The notes beneath the pieces were generated by a model. The model was not told the origin of the DNA. It searched no databases and worked only from the letters and a program-made list of their open reading frames with translations. Of a stretch of DNA of 64,000 nt, positions 8,263 to 16,122 are shown in pieces. The stretch comes from Fusicatenibacter saccharivorans (GTDB lineage Bacteria > Bacillota > Clostridia > Lachnospirales > Lachnospiraceae): NCBI RefSeq assembly GCF_027667425.1, contig NZ_JAQEGR010000010.1, positions 1 to 64,000 of the forward strand, given 5' to 3'. The position numbers and the translations under genes were made by a program. Numbering within the stretch: the stretch's first letter is position 1; the number at the start of each line of letters is the position of its first letter.

Positions 8263-11200
8263 TTATCTCTTGTCGATCGTTGCGATATCAATCAGGGTCA
8301 GCTTCTTCACATCTGTATTTTCCAGACTGGTTACGAGTGCGGTTGCGGTATCCAGAGAGGTCAGTACGTTGACACCTGTCTCGATCGCGTTCCGGCGGAT
8401 GACGAATCCGTCTTTGGAGTGCTCAACACCCTGGGACGGAGTATCGATGACGAGGTCGATCTTGTGGCCGAGGATCAGGTCCATCAGGTTCGGGGACGGC
8501 TGCTCGATCTTGTTGGTGCGGATCGCATTGACGCCGTTCTCGTTCAGGGCTTTCGCGGTATTTCTCGTCGCATAGATCTTGTAGCCGAGAGCCTGGAATC
8601 TCTGTGCGATCGGAACGATATCCTCTTTATCCTCATCCTTTACGGTGATGATCATGTTTTTGTATTTCGGCAGGTTGATTCCGGCGCCGAGGAATGCTTT
8701 GTAAAGAGCCTCATTGAAGGTCTTTGCAATACCAAGGCACTCACCGGTGGATTTCATCTCCGGTCCAAGGGCGATATCTGCGCCGCGGATCTTCTCGAAG
8801 GAGAATACCGGCATCTTGATGGCAATGTAATCTGCCTCTCTCTGCAGACCCGGCTCGTAGCCAAGCTCGCGGATCGTGTGGCCAAGGATGACTTTCGTTG
8901 CCAGCGGCACGATCGGGATTCCGGTTACCTTGCTGATGTACGGCACGGTACGAGAAGAACGCGGGTTGACCTCGATGACGTAAACATCCTCACCGCATAC
9001 GATGAACTGGATGTTGATCATACCGATGACATGCAGGGATCTTGCCAGACGTTTCGTATACTCTACGATGGTGTCTTTTGCATGCTGGCTGATGCTCTGT
9101 GCCGGATAAACGGAGATACTGTCTCCGGAGTGAACGCCGGCGCGCTCGATGTGCTCCATGATACCAGGAATCAGGATATCGGTGCCGTCGCAGACTGCAT
9201 CAACCTCGATCTCCTTGCCCTGCAGATATTTATCAACCAGGATCGGATGCTCCTGTGCGATCCGGTTGATGATGCCGATAAATTCATCGACGTCCTCATC
9301 GCTGATGGCGATCTGCATACCCTGTCCTCCAAGGACGTAGGACGGGCGGACGAGTACCGGATAGCCGAGCTCGTTGGCTGCTTTTTTCGCCTCTTCTGCA
9401 GTGAATACGGTGTGTCCCTTCGGACGCGGGATTTCACACTGCTCCAGGATCTCATCGAACAGCTCACGGTCCTCTGCGGCATCTACGTTCTCTGCAGATG
9501 TTCCAAGGATCGGCACACCCATTTTCAGGAGTGCTTCGGTCAGCTTAATCGCAGTCTGGCCGCCGAACTGTACAACGGCTCCGTCCGGATGCTCGATGTT
9601 GACGATATTTTCTACATCTTCCGGTGTCAGCGGCTCGAAATACAGTTTATCTGCGATATCGAAGTCGGTGCTGACGGTCTCCGGGTTGTTGTTGATGATG
9701 ATGGTCTCATAGCCCTCTTTCTTGAATGCCCAGGTACAATGTACGGAGCAGAAGTCAAACTCGATACCCTGTCCGATACGGATCGGGCCGGAACCAAGGA
9801 CGAGGACTTTCTTTCTGTCGTTTGTCTCGACAGCTTCGTTTTCGCCGCCGTATACGGAATAGTAATACGGTGTGGTTGCTGCGAACTCAGCGGCACAGGT
9901 ATCTACCATCTTGTAAGCTGCGGTGATATCATACTGTTTTCTTAACGCTTTTACTTCTTCTTCGGTCTTTCCTGCCAGTTTTGCCACCAGGTAATCCGGG
10001 AACTCAAGGCGTTTTGCTTCGCGCAGCAGATCCTCATCCAGCTCTTTGGCCTGTAATGCCTGCTCCATCTCAACGAGGATAGCCAGCTTATCGATGAACC
10101 ATACATCGATTTTGGTGATCTCGTGGATCTCGTCGTAGGAGATGCCCTGACGGATCGCCTCTGCGATTCTCCAGATTCTCATATCGTCTACGATGTGAAG
10201 CTCTTCGATCAGCTCGTCTTTGGACAAGTGGCTGAAGTCATAGGACATCAGGGAATCTACGTGCTGTTCCAGGGAACGGATGGCTTTCATCAGCGCGCCC
10301 TCGAAGTTGTTGCAGATACTCATAACCTCACCGGTTGCCTTCATCTGTGTGGTCAGGGTACGTTTTGCACTGATAAACTTATCGAACGGCAGACGCGGGA
10401 TTTTTACAACACAGTAATCCAGCATCGGCTCGAAGCTTGCGTAGGTTTTTCCGGTAATGGCGTTCGGGATCTCATCCAGAGTGTAGCCAAGTGCGATCTT
10501 TGCAGCAACCTTTGCAATCGGATAACCGGTCGCTTTGGAAGCCAGTGCGGAAGAACGGCTGACACGCGGATTTACCTCGATAACACAGTACTCGAAGCTG
10601 TCCGGATTCAACGCATACTGTACGTTGCATCCGCCGGTGATGCCAAGCTCGGTGATGATGTTGAGTGCAGAAGTACGCAGCATCTGATACTCTTTATCTC
10701 CCAGGGTCTGGGATGGTGCTACGACAATACTGTCTCCGGTGTGAACGCCGACCGGGTCGATGTTCTCCATGTTGCAGACGGTGATGCAGTTTCCTACGCT
10801 GTCCCGCATTACCTCGTACTCGATCTCTTTCCATCCGGCGATACATCTTTCAACGAGTACTTCGCCGACACGGGAAAGACGGAGTCCGTTCGAGAGGATC
10901 TCGATCAGCTCTTCTTCGTTGTAAGCGATACCGCCGCCGCTTCCGCCGAGGGTGTAAGCCGGACGCAGTACAACCGGATAACCGATCTTGTTGGTGAAAT
11001 CGATACCAGCCTGTACATCATGGACAACCAGGGATGCCGCTACCGGCTCGCCGATTTTTTCCATGGTATCTTTGAATTCCTGACGGTCCTCTGCTTTTTT
11101 GATGGTCTGTGCTGTGGTACCGATCAGGCGTACGTTGTTTTCTTTTAAGAAGCCTTTTTCTTCGAGTTCCATCGCAAGGTTCAGTCCTGCCTGGCCTCCC

Positions 11201-11469
11201 AGAGTCGGAAGAACGCTGTCCGGTTTTTCCTTCTGGATGAGCTGCTCTACCACTTCTACGGTCAGCGGCTCGATGTAAACGCGGTCTGCGATATCTTTAT
11301 CGGTCATGATGGTTGCCGGGTTGGAGTTCAGAAGAACAACTTCCATTCCCTCTTCTTTCAGGGAACGGCACGCCTGTGTTCCTGCGTAGTCGAACTCTGC
11401 TGCCTGTCCGATGACGATCGGACCGGAACCGATAACCAGAACTTTTTTAATATTCGGATTCTTTGGCAT
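8263..11469 (-). CDS. carB: Carbamoyl-phosphate synthase large subunit
   Basis: The 1068-residue protein has the normal duplicated CarB layout. The first ATP-grasp half opens with LVIGSGPIVIGQAAEFDYAG and the second, near residue 555, with LVLGSGPIRIGQGIEFDF. A C-terminal MGS-like allosteric domain (about residues 930-1068) holds the stretch IAQRFQALGYKIYATRNTAK. It makes carbamoyl phosphate from bicarbonate, ATP and the ammonia channelled from CarA, feeding pyrimidine and arginine synthesis. Its ATG overlaps the carA stop by one base (TAATG), so the pair is translationally coupled. A terminator follows directly. Confidence 0.98.
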   Translation of the reverse strand: MPKNPNIKKVLVIGSGPIVIGQAAEFDYAGTQACRSLKEEGMEVVLLNSNPATIMTDKDIADRVYIEPLTVEVVEQLIQKEKPDSVLPTLGGQAGLNLAMELEEKGFLKENNVRLIGTTAQTIKKAEDRQEFKDTMEKIGEPVAASLVVHDVQAGIDFTNKIGYPVVLRPAYTLGGSGGGIAYNEEELIEILSNGLRLSRVGEVLVERCIAGWKEIEYEVMRDSVGNCITVCNMENIDPVGVHTGDSIVVAPSQTLGDKEYQMLRTSALNIITELGITGGCNVQYALNPDSFEYCVIEVNPRVSRSSALASKATGYPIAKVAAKIALGYTLDEIPNAITGKTYASFEPMLDYCVVKIPRLPFDKFISAKRTLTTQMKATGEVMSICNNFEGALMKAIRSLEQHVDSLMSYDFSHLSKDELIEELHIVDDMRIWRIAEAIRQGISYDEIHEITKIDVWFIDKLAILVEMEQALQAKELDEDLLREAKRLEFPDYLVAKLAGKTEEEVKALRKQYDITAAYKMVDTCAAEFAATTPYYYSVYGGENEAVETNDRKKVLVLGSGPIRIGQGIEFDFCSVHCTWAFKKEGYETIIINNNPETVSTDFDIADKLYFEPLTPEDVENIVNIEHPDGAVVQFGGQTAIKLTEALLKMGVPILGTSAENVDAAEDRELFDEILEQCEIPRPKGHTVFTAEEAKKAANELGYPVLVRPSYVLGGQGMQIAISDEDVDEFIGIINRIAQEHPILVDKYLQGKEIEVDAVCDGTDILIPGIMEHIERAGVHSGDSISVYPAQSISQHAKDTIVEYTKRLARSLHVIGMINIQFIVCGEDVYVIEVNPRSSRTVPYISKVTGIPIVPLATKVILGHTIRELGYEPGLQREADYIAIKMPVFSFEKIRGADIALGPEMKSTGECLGIAKTFNEALYKAFLGAGINLPKYKNMIITVKDEDKEDIVPIAQRFQALGYKIYATRNTAKALNENGVNAIRTNKIEQPSPNLMDLILGHKIDLVIDTPSQGVEHSKDGFVIRRNAIETGVNVLTSLDTATALVTSLENTDVKKLTLIDIATIDKR

Positions 11470-12545
11470 TATTTGTTACCTCCCATCATCTCAAGGAATC
11501 GATCAAACAGGTATCCGGAATCCTGCGGGCCAGGGCATGCCTCCGGATGGAACTGTACGGTAAAGATGTTTTTGCCGACGTATTTGAGTCCCTCGTTGGT
11601 GCCGTCGTTGACGTTCACAAAGGCCGGAACTGCCACATTCGGATCCAGGGTATCGGTATCTACGACGTAGCCGTGGTTCTGGGAAGAAATGTAAACTCTT
11701 CCGGTTGCCAGATCCTTGACCGGGTGGTTTCCGCCGCGGTGGCCGTATTTCATCTTGTGGGTATCTGCGCCGGTAGCCAGTGCCATCAGCTGATGTCCAA
11801 GACAGATTGCAAAGATCGGTACATTGGAATCGTACAGTTTTTTAATCTCTTTGATAATGGATACGCACTCTTTCGGATCTCCAGGGCCGTTGGACAGCAT
11901 GATTCCGTCCGGATTTGCGGTGAGGATCTCTTCTGCTGTAGTAAGCGCCGGATAAATGGTCACTTCGCATCCGCGCTCATTTAAGGAACGTGCGATGTTG
12001 TTCTTTGCGCCAAGATCCAGAAGTGCAACTTTAAAGCCTTCTCCTTTTAAAACTGATTTTTCAGAGCAGGTTACCTTTTCTACAACTTTTCCGGTATTAT
12101 ACGCTTTTAATTTTGGAATAATTTCATCGAGGTGATAATTTTCGTTGGTCGTGATCATACCGTTCATGGTACCTTTTTCACGAAGAATTTTGGTGAGAGC
12201 ACGAGTATCGATTCCGGCGATTCCGGGAATATCGAACTTTTTCAGGAAATTCTGAATGGTGTCCTGGCAACGGAAGTTGCTGGGGAGACGGGATAATTCT
12301 CTTACAATATAGCCATCCGGCCAGGGTCTTAAGGACTCCTGATCATCATAACAAATTCCATAGTTTCCAATAAGAGGATACGTCATACATACTGCCTGTC
12401 CCGCATAGGATGGGTCAGTCAGCACTTCGAGATATCCAGTCATGGATGTATTAAATACGATTTCACTGATCACTTCTTTTTGTGAACCAATGCTGGTTCC
12501 GGTAAAGACATGCCCGTCTTCTAAGATTAGAAAAGCTTTCATCAT
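11469..12545 (-). CDS. carA: Carbamoyl-phosphate synthase small (glutaminase) subunit
   Basis: The 358-residue subunit hydrolyses glutamine and passes ammonia to CarB. An N-terminal CPSase domain starts MKAFLILEDGHVFTG. The class I amidotransferase domain shows SNGPGDP, the nucleophilic Cys in FAICLGHQLMALA, and the His/Glu pair in VQFHPEACPGP. Two adjacent ATGs (12543-12545 and 12540-12542) are possible; GGTGGA and AAGGA precede them. A longer frame to 12629 exists but would include the promoter's downstream region and has no ribosome site. It forms an operon with carB. No PyrR-type or arginine-type attenuator is evident in the short leader. Confidence 0.96.
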   Translation of the reverse strand: MMKAFLILEDGHVFTGTSIGSQKEVISEIVFNTSMTGYLEVLTDPSYAGQAVCMTYPLIGNYGICYDDQESLRPWPDGYIVRELSRLPSNFRCQDTIQNFLKKFDIPGIAGIDTRALTKILREKGTMNGMITTNENYHLDEIIPKLKAYNTGKVVEKVTCSEKSVLKGEGFKVALLDLGAKNNIARSLNERGCEVTIYPALTTAEEILTANPDGIMLSNGPGDPKECVSIIKEIKKLYDSNVPIFAICLGHQLMALATGADTHKMKYGHRGGNHPVKDLATGRVYISSQNHGYVVDTDTLDPNVAVPAFVNVNDGTNEGLKYVGKNIFTVQFHPEACPGPQDSGYLFDRFLEMMGGNK

Positions 12546-12619
12546 TCCACCGTTTTCCTTTCTTTTTCGTTCGGTTTTGAGTTTGTATGAAATATGCATC
12601 TCATACTTTAATCTTTCAG

Positions 12620-12648
12620 ATTCTATCACAACCAGGGAAACATTTCAA
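12620..12648 (-). promoter_or_regulatory. carAB promoter
   Basis: On the minus strand TTGAAA (12643-12648) and TAGAAT (12620-12625) are 17 bases apart. A small GTATGA/TCATAC hairpin follows in the leader before carA. Confidence 0.6.
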
Positions 12649-12744
12649 CTATTTTTGTCGAATTACGGAAATTTCTTTTCTGGAATACTTTTGAAGTGTG
12701 TATTGGGCATAAAATGTCCTGTCGGAATTATTTTCTTTTCTGGA

Positions 12745-12790
12745 AAAATAAAAATACCCTGACGGAAAGTTTTCACACTTCCCATCAGGG
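12745..12790 (-). terminator. Terminator after tRNA-Leu copy 1
   Basis: A 14-bp imperfect stem (12757-12770 with 12777-12790) is followed on the minus strand by a T-rich tract. It ends the transcript of the nearby tRNA gene. Confidence 0.7.
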
Positions 12791-12843
12791 CAATCCGAAT
12801 TGGTCCACCGGACCAATTCTTGATACGCAAAGCGAAAAAATAA

Positions 12844-12927
12844 TGCAGGAGATGGGACTTGAACCCACACGATCTTGCGACCACAGGCACCTGAAGCCTG
12901 CGCGTCTGCCAATTCCGCCACTCCTGC
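12844..12927 (-). tRNA. tRNA-Leu (anticodon CAG), copy 1
   Basis: The 84-nt gene folds as a class II tRNA with acceptor stem GCAGGAG/CTCCTGC, a D loop containing AATTGGCAGA, anticodon stem CAGGC/GCCTG around the loop TTCAGGT (anticodon CAG), a long variable arm and a TTCAAGT T-loop. The discriminator base is A. CCA is not encoded; the flank reads TTA. It is identical to the copy at 13188-13271. Confidence 0.96.
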
Positions 12928-13135
12928 ATTTCTTAGTTGTCTTAGCGGTTGTCCGCTTGACAAGATAGATAATAACAGCTTTCTAAAGAAAAGTCAACAC
13001 TTTTTTTGAAAAAATTTTAATTTTTTTGATTTTATGAAAAATATGGATAATAGTGATAATTTTAAACAATTTTACACTGTCTGAGATTCGTCTGTTTTTC
13101 TTTCCCCGTCTGCACATCTTCTCCGCACAGAAATA

Positions 13136-13178
13136 AAAAGACCCTGCCGGGAAGTTTCTGCATCATTCCAGGCAGGGT
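13136..13178 (-). terminator. Terminator after tRNA-Leu copy 2
   Basis: ACCCTGCC (13141-13148) pairs with GGCAGGGT (13171-13178), and a T-rich run follows on the minus strand. Confidence 0.75.
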
Positions 13179-13187
13179 AAAAAATAA

Positions 13188-13271
13188 TGCAGGAGATGGG
13201 ACTTGAACCCACACGATCTTGCGACCACAGGCACCTGAAGCCTGCGCGTCTGCCAATTCCGCCACTCCTGC
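13188..13271 (-). tRNA. tRNA-Leu (anticodon CAG), copy 2
   Basis: This is an identical 84-nt copy of the tRNA-Leu(CAG) at 12844-12927, including a few flanking bases on each side. Its own terminator lies between the two copies, so each is probably a separate transcript produced by a tandem duplication. The stretch between the copies (12928-13135) is AT-rich and shows no gene. Confidence 0.96.
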
Positions 13272-13389
13272 ATTTCTTGTCTTGCGGCTCTCATGTGCCG
13301 TTCAACAAAACATATATTACCAGATGATTCCGAATCTGTCAACAGCTTTTTTCAAATTTTTTCAAAAAATTTCAAATTTTCTTTTTTGC

Positions 13390-13423
13390 CCCGAAAAGCC
13401 CGCCATCCGCAGGGCTTTTCGGG
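13390..13423. repeat. Perfect 12-bp hairpin downstream of the lspA-like gene
   Basis: CCCGAAAAGCCC (13390-13401) pairs with 13412-13423 around a 10-nt loop. No T run follows on the minus strand, so it is either a poor terminator or an mRNA-stabilising hairpin at the 3' end of the operon. Confidence 0.5.
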
Positions 13424-13433
13424 AGATCCTGCA

Positions 13434-13892
13434 TCACCTGGACTCCCGGCAGGAAATTGCCGTCAGCAGCGCAAGTCCGAAGAAAATACAGAAATCAGAA
13501 ACATTGAACACAAGTCTGCGGAACTTCTCCGGTCCAAACCGGAAGCTGACATAGTCGGTCACGTAACCTCTCTTATGCCGGTCATACCAGTTCGACATGC
13601 CGCCGCCAATCGTAAGCGCAAGCCCAAGCTTCTTCGCCTTACACTTACGTCTGCCCGCCAGCGCTCCGAGACGCGCCCACAGTCCGGACAGCAAAAAGAA
13701 GGTGAGAATTTCCACCTTCTTCGTGCTGTCCGCGAAGCCGCCGCCCGCTACGCCGCGGTTATGACATTTCCGCAGGACAATATGTCCTTTGCAGACCGGG
13801 ATCTGCTCATTTTCCTTTAACTCCTCTTCTGCCTTCTTTTTCAGGCATCCGTCTGCAAGGAAAACCGCTCCCGGCAGCAGGGTCCAGATCAT
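13434..13892 (-). CDS. LspA-like signal peptidase II family protein
   Basis: The protein is 152 residues with four hydrophobic segments. The two signal peptidase II signature regions are recognisable: HNRGVAGGGFAD (usually N-x-G-x-x-F), GGGMSNWYDRHKRGYVTDY with the first catalytic Asp, and FNVSDFCIFFG with the second. LspA removes signal peptides from prolipoproteins in the membrane. Overall similarity to housekeeping LspA is low: an internal Arg/Lys-rich loop (GRRKCKAKKLG) and a CKGHIVLRKCHNR stretch are unusual, so it may be a paralogue with another substrate. Its ATG overlaps the stop of the upstream zinc-ribbon gene by four bases (ATGA), implying coupled translation and perhaps a joint role. 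Confidence 0.75.
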   Translation of the reverse strand: MIWTLLPGAVFLADGCLKKKAEEELKENEQIPVCKGHIVLRKCHNRGVAGGGFADSTKKVEILTFFLLSGLWARLGALAGRRKCKAKKLGLALTIGGGMSNWYDRHKRGYVTDYVSFRFGPEKFRRLVFNVSDFCIFFGLALLTAISCRESR

Positions 13893-14380
13893 TCCTCTTC
13901 CGGTACCTCTGCTTCTTTTTCAGGCTCTTCTTCCGGCGCTGCTGCTTCGGTTTCTTCTGCTTTTTCTTCCGGTTCTACGTGTACAAACTCGGCATCCTCC
14001 GGCTCTTCTTCCTTCTCCGGCATAGCAGCACCGCAGCGCATGCAGAAAGCTGCATCTTTCGGAACACTTGCGCCGCAGGCCGGGCATACGATGCGGCCTC
14101 TCTTGTTTGCCACGTCTTCCCTGCAGTCTGCAATCTCTTTTTCCAGATCGGTGATATCTTTGCAGATGCCGGCAAGATTCTCGTCGAATGCTTCGCCGTT
14201 CAGATAGCGGTTGTAGATGATCTGTCCGATATCCTGGTAATTCTTCTCAATCTGATCCTCAAGCGCATGCTGACGGGTGCGGATCTTCTGAATTTCTACG
14301 AATTCATCTGTTTTCTTTCCCACAGTATCCACTGTTTTTTTCAGTGTTTTACTTAAATTTCCAAAAAAATCCTCTGCCAT
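13889..14380 (-). CDS. Zinc-ribbon coiled-coil protein of unknown function
   Basis: This 163-residue protein is not a named family I recognise. Residues about 1-35 are amphipathic (DFFGNLSKTLKKTVDTVGKKTDE). Residues about 35-100 are a coiled coil (EKNYQDIGQIIYNRYL, DITDLEKEIADCREDV). A four-Cys zinc ribbon follows, seen as CPACGASVPKDAAFC with a second CGAAM pair, and then an acidic Glu/Pro/Ala tail of about 45 residues. Such single zinc ribbons are common in small Firmicutes proteins. It overlaps the LspA-like gene and lies 80 bases from clpX on the same strand, so it may share the clpX transcript. Confidence 0.7.
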   Translation of the reverse strand: MAEDFFGNLSKTLKKTVDTVGKKTDEFVEIQKIRTRQHALEDQIEKNYQDIGQIIYNRYLNGEAFDENLAGICKDITDLEKEIADCREDVANKRGRIVCPACGASVPKDAAFCMRCGAAMPEKEEEPEDAEFVHVEPEEKAEETEAAAPEEEPEKEAEVPEEE

Positions 14381-14460
14381 AGTTAAAACCCTCTCTTTCT
14401 TATCTCTTATTTCAAGAAAACGCCAGTTTCACGTCTGCTCCGCTGTGTTTTCCAGTTACC

Positions 14461-15897
14461 TTATTTCTGCTCTAACTTTGGAACTTCCTGACCGCGCAGG
14501 AGAATCGTCGGCCCGCCGGTCTTTTCAATATAGTCTTTTGTGATGATAACCTCTCCGATGCTGCTGTCCTTTGGAATCTCATACATGATATCCAGCATGA
14601 AATCCTCGATGATCGAACGGAGTGCTCTCGCACCGGTATCTTTTTCCAGCGCTTTTCTTGCAATAGAGCGAAGTGCATCATCATCAAATTCCAGTTTCAC
14701 CTCGTCGAGTTCGAGCAGTCTCTTATACTGCTTCAGGATCGCATTTTTCGGTTCTTTTAAGATCTCGACCAGCATATCCTCATTGAGACTCTCCAGCGTA
14801 AATACGATCGGCAGACGGCCAAGGAACTCCGGCACCATACCGAAAGTCCGAAGGTCTTCTAAGGTCACCTGTGACAGCAGGTTCTTATCCCCATCATACT
14901 TGTCCTTCAGATCCGCCTGGAAGCCAATGGAAGCTGTCTTGTTCAGACGCTCCTTGATGATGTCCGTCAGATCCGGGAAGGCACCGCCGCAGATAAAGAG
15001 AATGTTTCTGGTATTGACGGTCTCGAGCGGAACCATCGCATTTTTGCTGTTGGCTCCCACCGGAACTTCGATGTCGCTGCCCTCGAGGAGCTTCAGCATT
15101 CCCTGCTGTACGGCTTCTCCGCTGACGTCTCTCTGGTTTGTATTTTTCTTTTTCGCAATCTTGTCGATCTCGTCAATGAAGATGATACCGTGCTCCGCGC
15201 GCTCCACATCGTTGTCTGCGGCCGCTAAAAGCTTAGATACCACGCTTTCAATATCATCACCGATATAACCCGCTTCGGTAAGGGATGTGGCGTCCGTGAT
15301 GGCAAGCGGCACATCTAAGAGGCGTGCCAGTGTCTGCACCAGATACGTTTTTCCGGAACCGGTCGGTCCGATCATCAGCATGTTGGATTTTTCGATCTCG
15401 ATATTTCCGTCCTGCGGTGCAAAGACACGTTTGTAATGGTTGTAAACGGCAACCGACATGACTTTCTTTGCACGGTCCTGGCCGATAACGTATTCGTCAA
15501 GCATCGCCTTGATCCGGTGCGGCGGCGGAATGTCCTTGATGGAAAATTCTTTTGTTTTCTTCTTTTCTTCTTTTTTCTTTACCCGCTGCCGGTTCGGGAT
15601 CTGGTTGGAAAGCCCGGAGAGATCGAGCATGCCGATATTCGGCATGTTGTTCATATTATTCATCATCTCATTGATCTGGCCCGGGTTCTGGTTCATGGTA
15701 TCAAAGCTCTTCTGCATGCAGTCCGGGCAGATATTGATGTTTCCCGGAAGGGTAATCATCTTTCCGGCTTTGCTCTCCGGTCTGCGGCACATGAAGCAGA
15801 CTTTTTCATAGGTATCTTCTGTATGATGGTCAGAGCTTTTTGTTTCCGCCTTAGTTTCGTCCGCGGTACCGTCCACTCTGTCTTTCTCTTCTGACAT
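14461..15897 (-). CDS. clpX: ClpX-type AAA+ unfoldase
   Basis: The 478-residue protein has the ClpX layout: an N-terminal four-Cys zinc-binding domain (CFMCRRPES and NICPDCMQ), then an AAA+ module with Walker A GPTGSGKT, pore-loop region EAGYIGDDIESVVSKLL, Walker B IIFIDEIDKIA and sensor region VPEFLGRLPIVF. ClpX unfolds tagged proteins and feeds them to ClpP. It differs from the housekeeping protein in having an extra N-terminal acidic stretch (about 35 residues), a Met/Asn-rich and then Lys-rich linker after the zinc domain (residues about 75-120), and GYIG in place of the usual GYVG pore loop. No clpP is adjacent. It could be a second, specialised ClpX. Confidence 0.9.
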   Translation of the reverse strand: MSEEKDRVDGTADETKAETKSSDHHTEDTYEKVCFMCRRPESKAGKMITLPGNINICPDCMQKSFDTMNQNPGQINEMMNNMNNMPNIGMLDLSGLSNQIPNRQRVKKKEEKKKTKEFSIKDIPPPHRIKAMLDEYVIGQDRAKKVMSVAVYNHYKRVFAPQDGNIEIEKSNMLMIGPTGSGKTYLVQTLARLLDVPLAITDATSLTEAGYIGDDIESVVSKLLAAADNDVERAEHGIIFIDEIDKIAKKKNTNQRDVSGEAVQQGMLKLLEGSDIEVPVGANSKNAMVPLETVNTRNILFICGGAFPDLTDIIKERLNKTASIGFQADLKDKYDGDKNLLSQVTLEDLRTFGMVPEFLGRLPIVFTLESLNEDMLVEILKEPKNAILKQYKRLLELDEVKLEFDDDALRSIARKALEKDTGARALRSIIEDFMLDIMYEIPKDSSIGEVIITKDYIEKTGGPTILLRGQEVPKLEQK

Positions 15898-15942
15898 GAT
15901 TTTTCAAATTCCTTTCTGTAATAGATCGCTTGGTCTAGCTTG

Positions 15943-15971
15943 ATTATAGCCCAAAAGCCATAGGGTCACAA
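15943..15971 (-). promoter_or_regulatory. clpX promoter
   Basis: On the minus strand TTGTGA (15966-15971) and TATAAT (15943-15948) are 17 bases apart, about 45 bases before the clpX ATG. Confidence 0.65.
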
Positions 15972-15980
15972 GTAAAAACT

Positions 15981-16009
15981 TTCTTAAAAATTACCAACTT
16001 TTTTAAGAA
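15981..16009. repeat. 10-bp inverted repeat upstream of the clpX promoter
   Basis: TTCTTAAAAA (15981-15990) and TTTTTAAGAA (16000-16009) form a perfect inverted repeat with a nine-base gap, ending ten bases upstream of the -35 box. It could be an activator or repressor site. Confidence 0.35.
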
Positions 16010-16043
16010 TTTTACAAATTCAAAAAATTATATCAAAAAATGC

Positions 16044-16095
16044 AAAAAAAGGCGGACAGCCAGGCGTTCATATTCCTGTGCTGTCCGTCTTTTTT
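16044..16095 (-). terminator. Terminator after htrA
   Basis: GGCGGACAGC (16051-16060) pairs with 16080-16089; T runs flank it on both strands. It lies just past the htrA stop. Confidence 0.8.
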
Positions 16096-16122
16096 CTCTT
16101 AGGAAATAGTTATTTCGAGTTT

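Noticed and set aside
8134..9945. Long plus-strand open frame antisense to carB (603 codons)
   Set aside because: It mirrors carB codon usage, begins across the carB terminator, and its translation has no recognisable fold.
13390..13423. Rho-independent terminator for the lspA-like gene
   Set aside because: The stem is perfect but no T run follows on the minus strand, so it is listed only as a hairpin.
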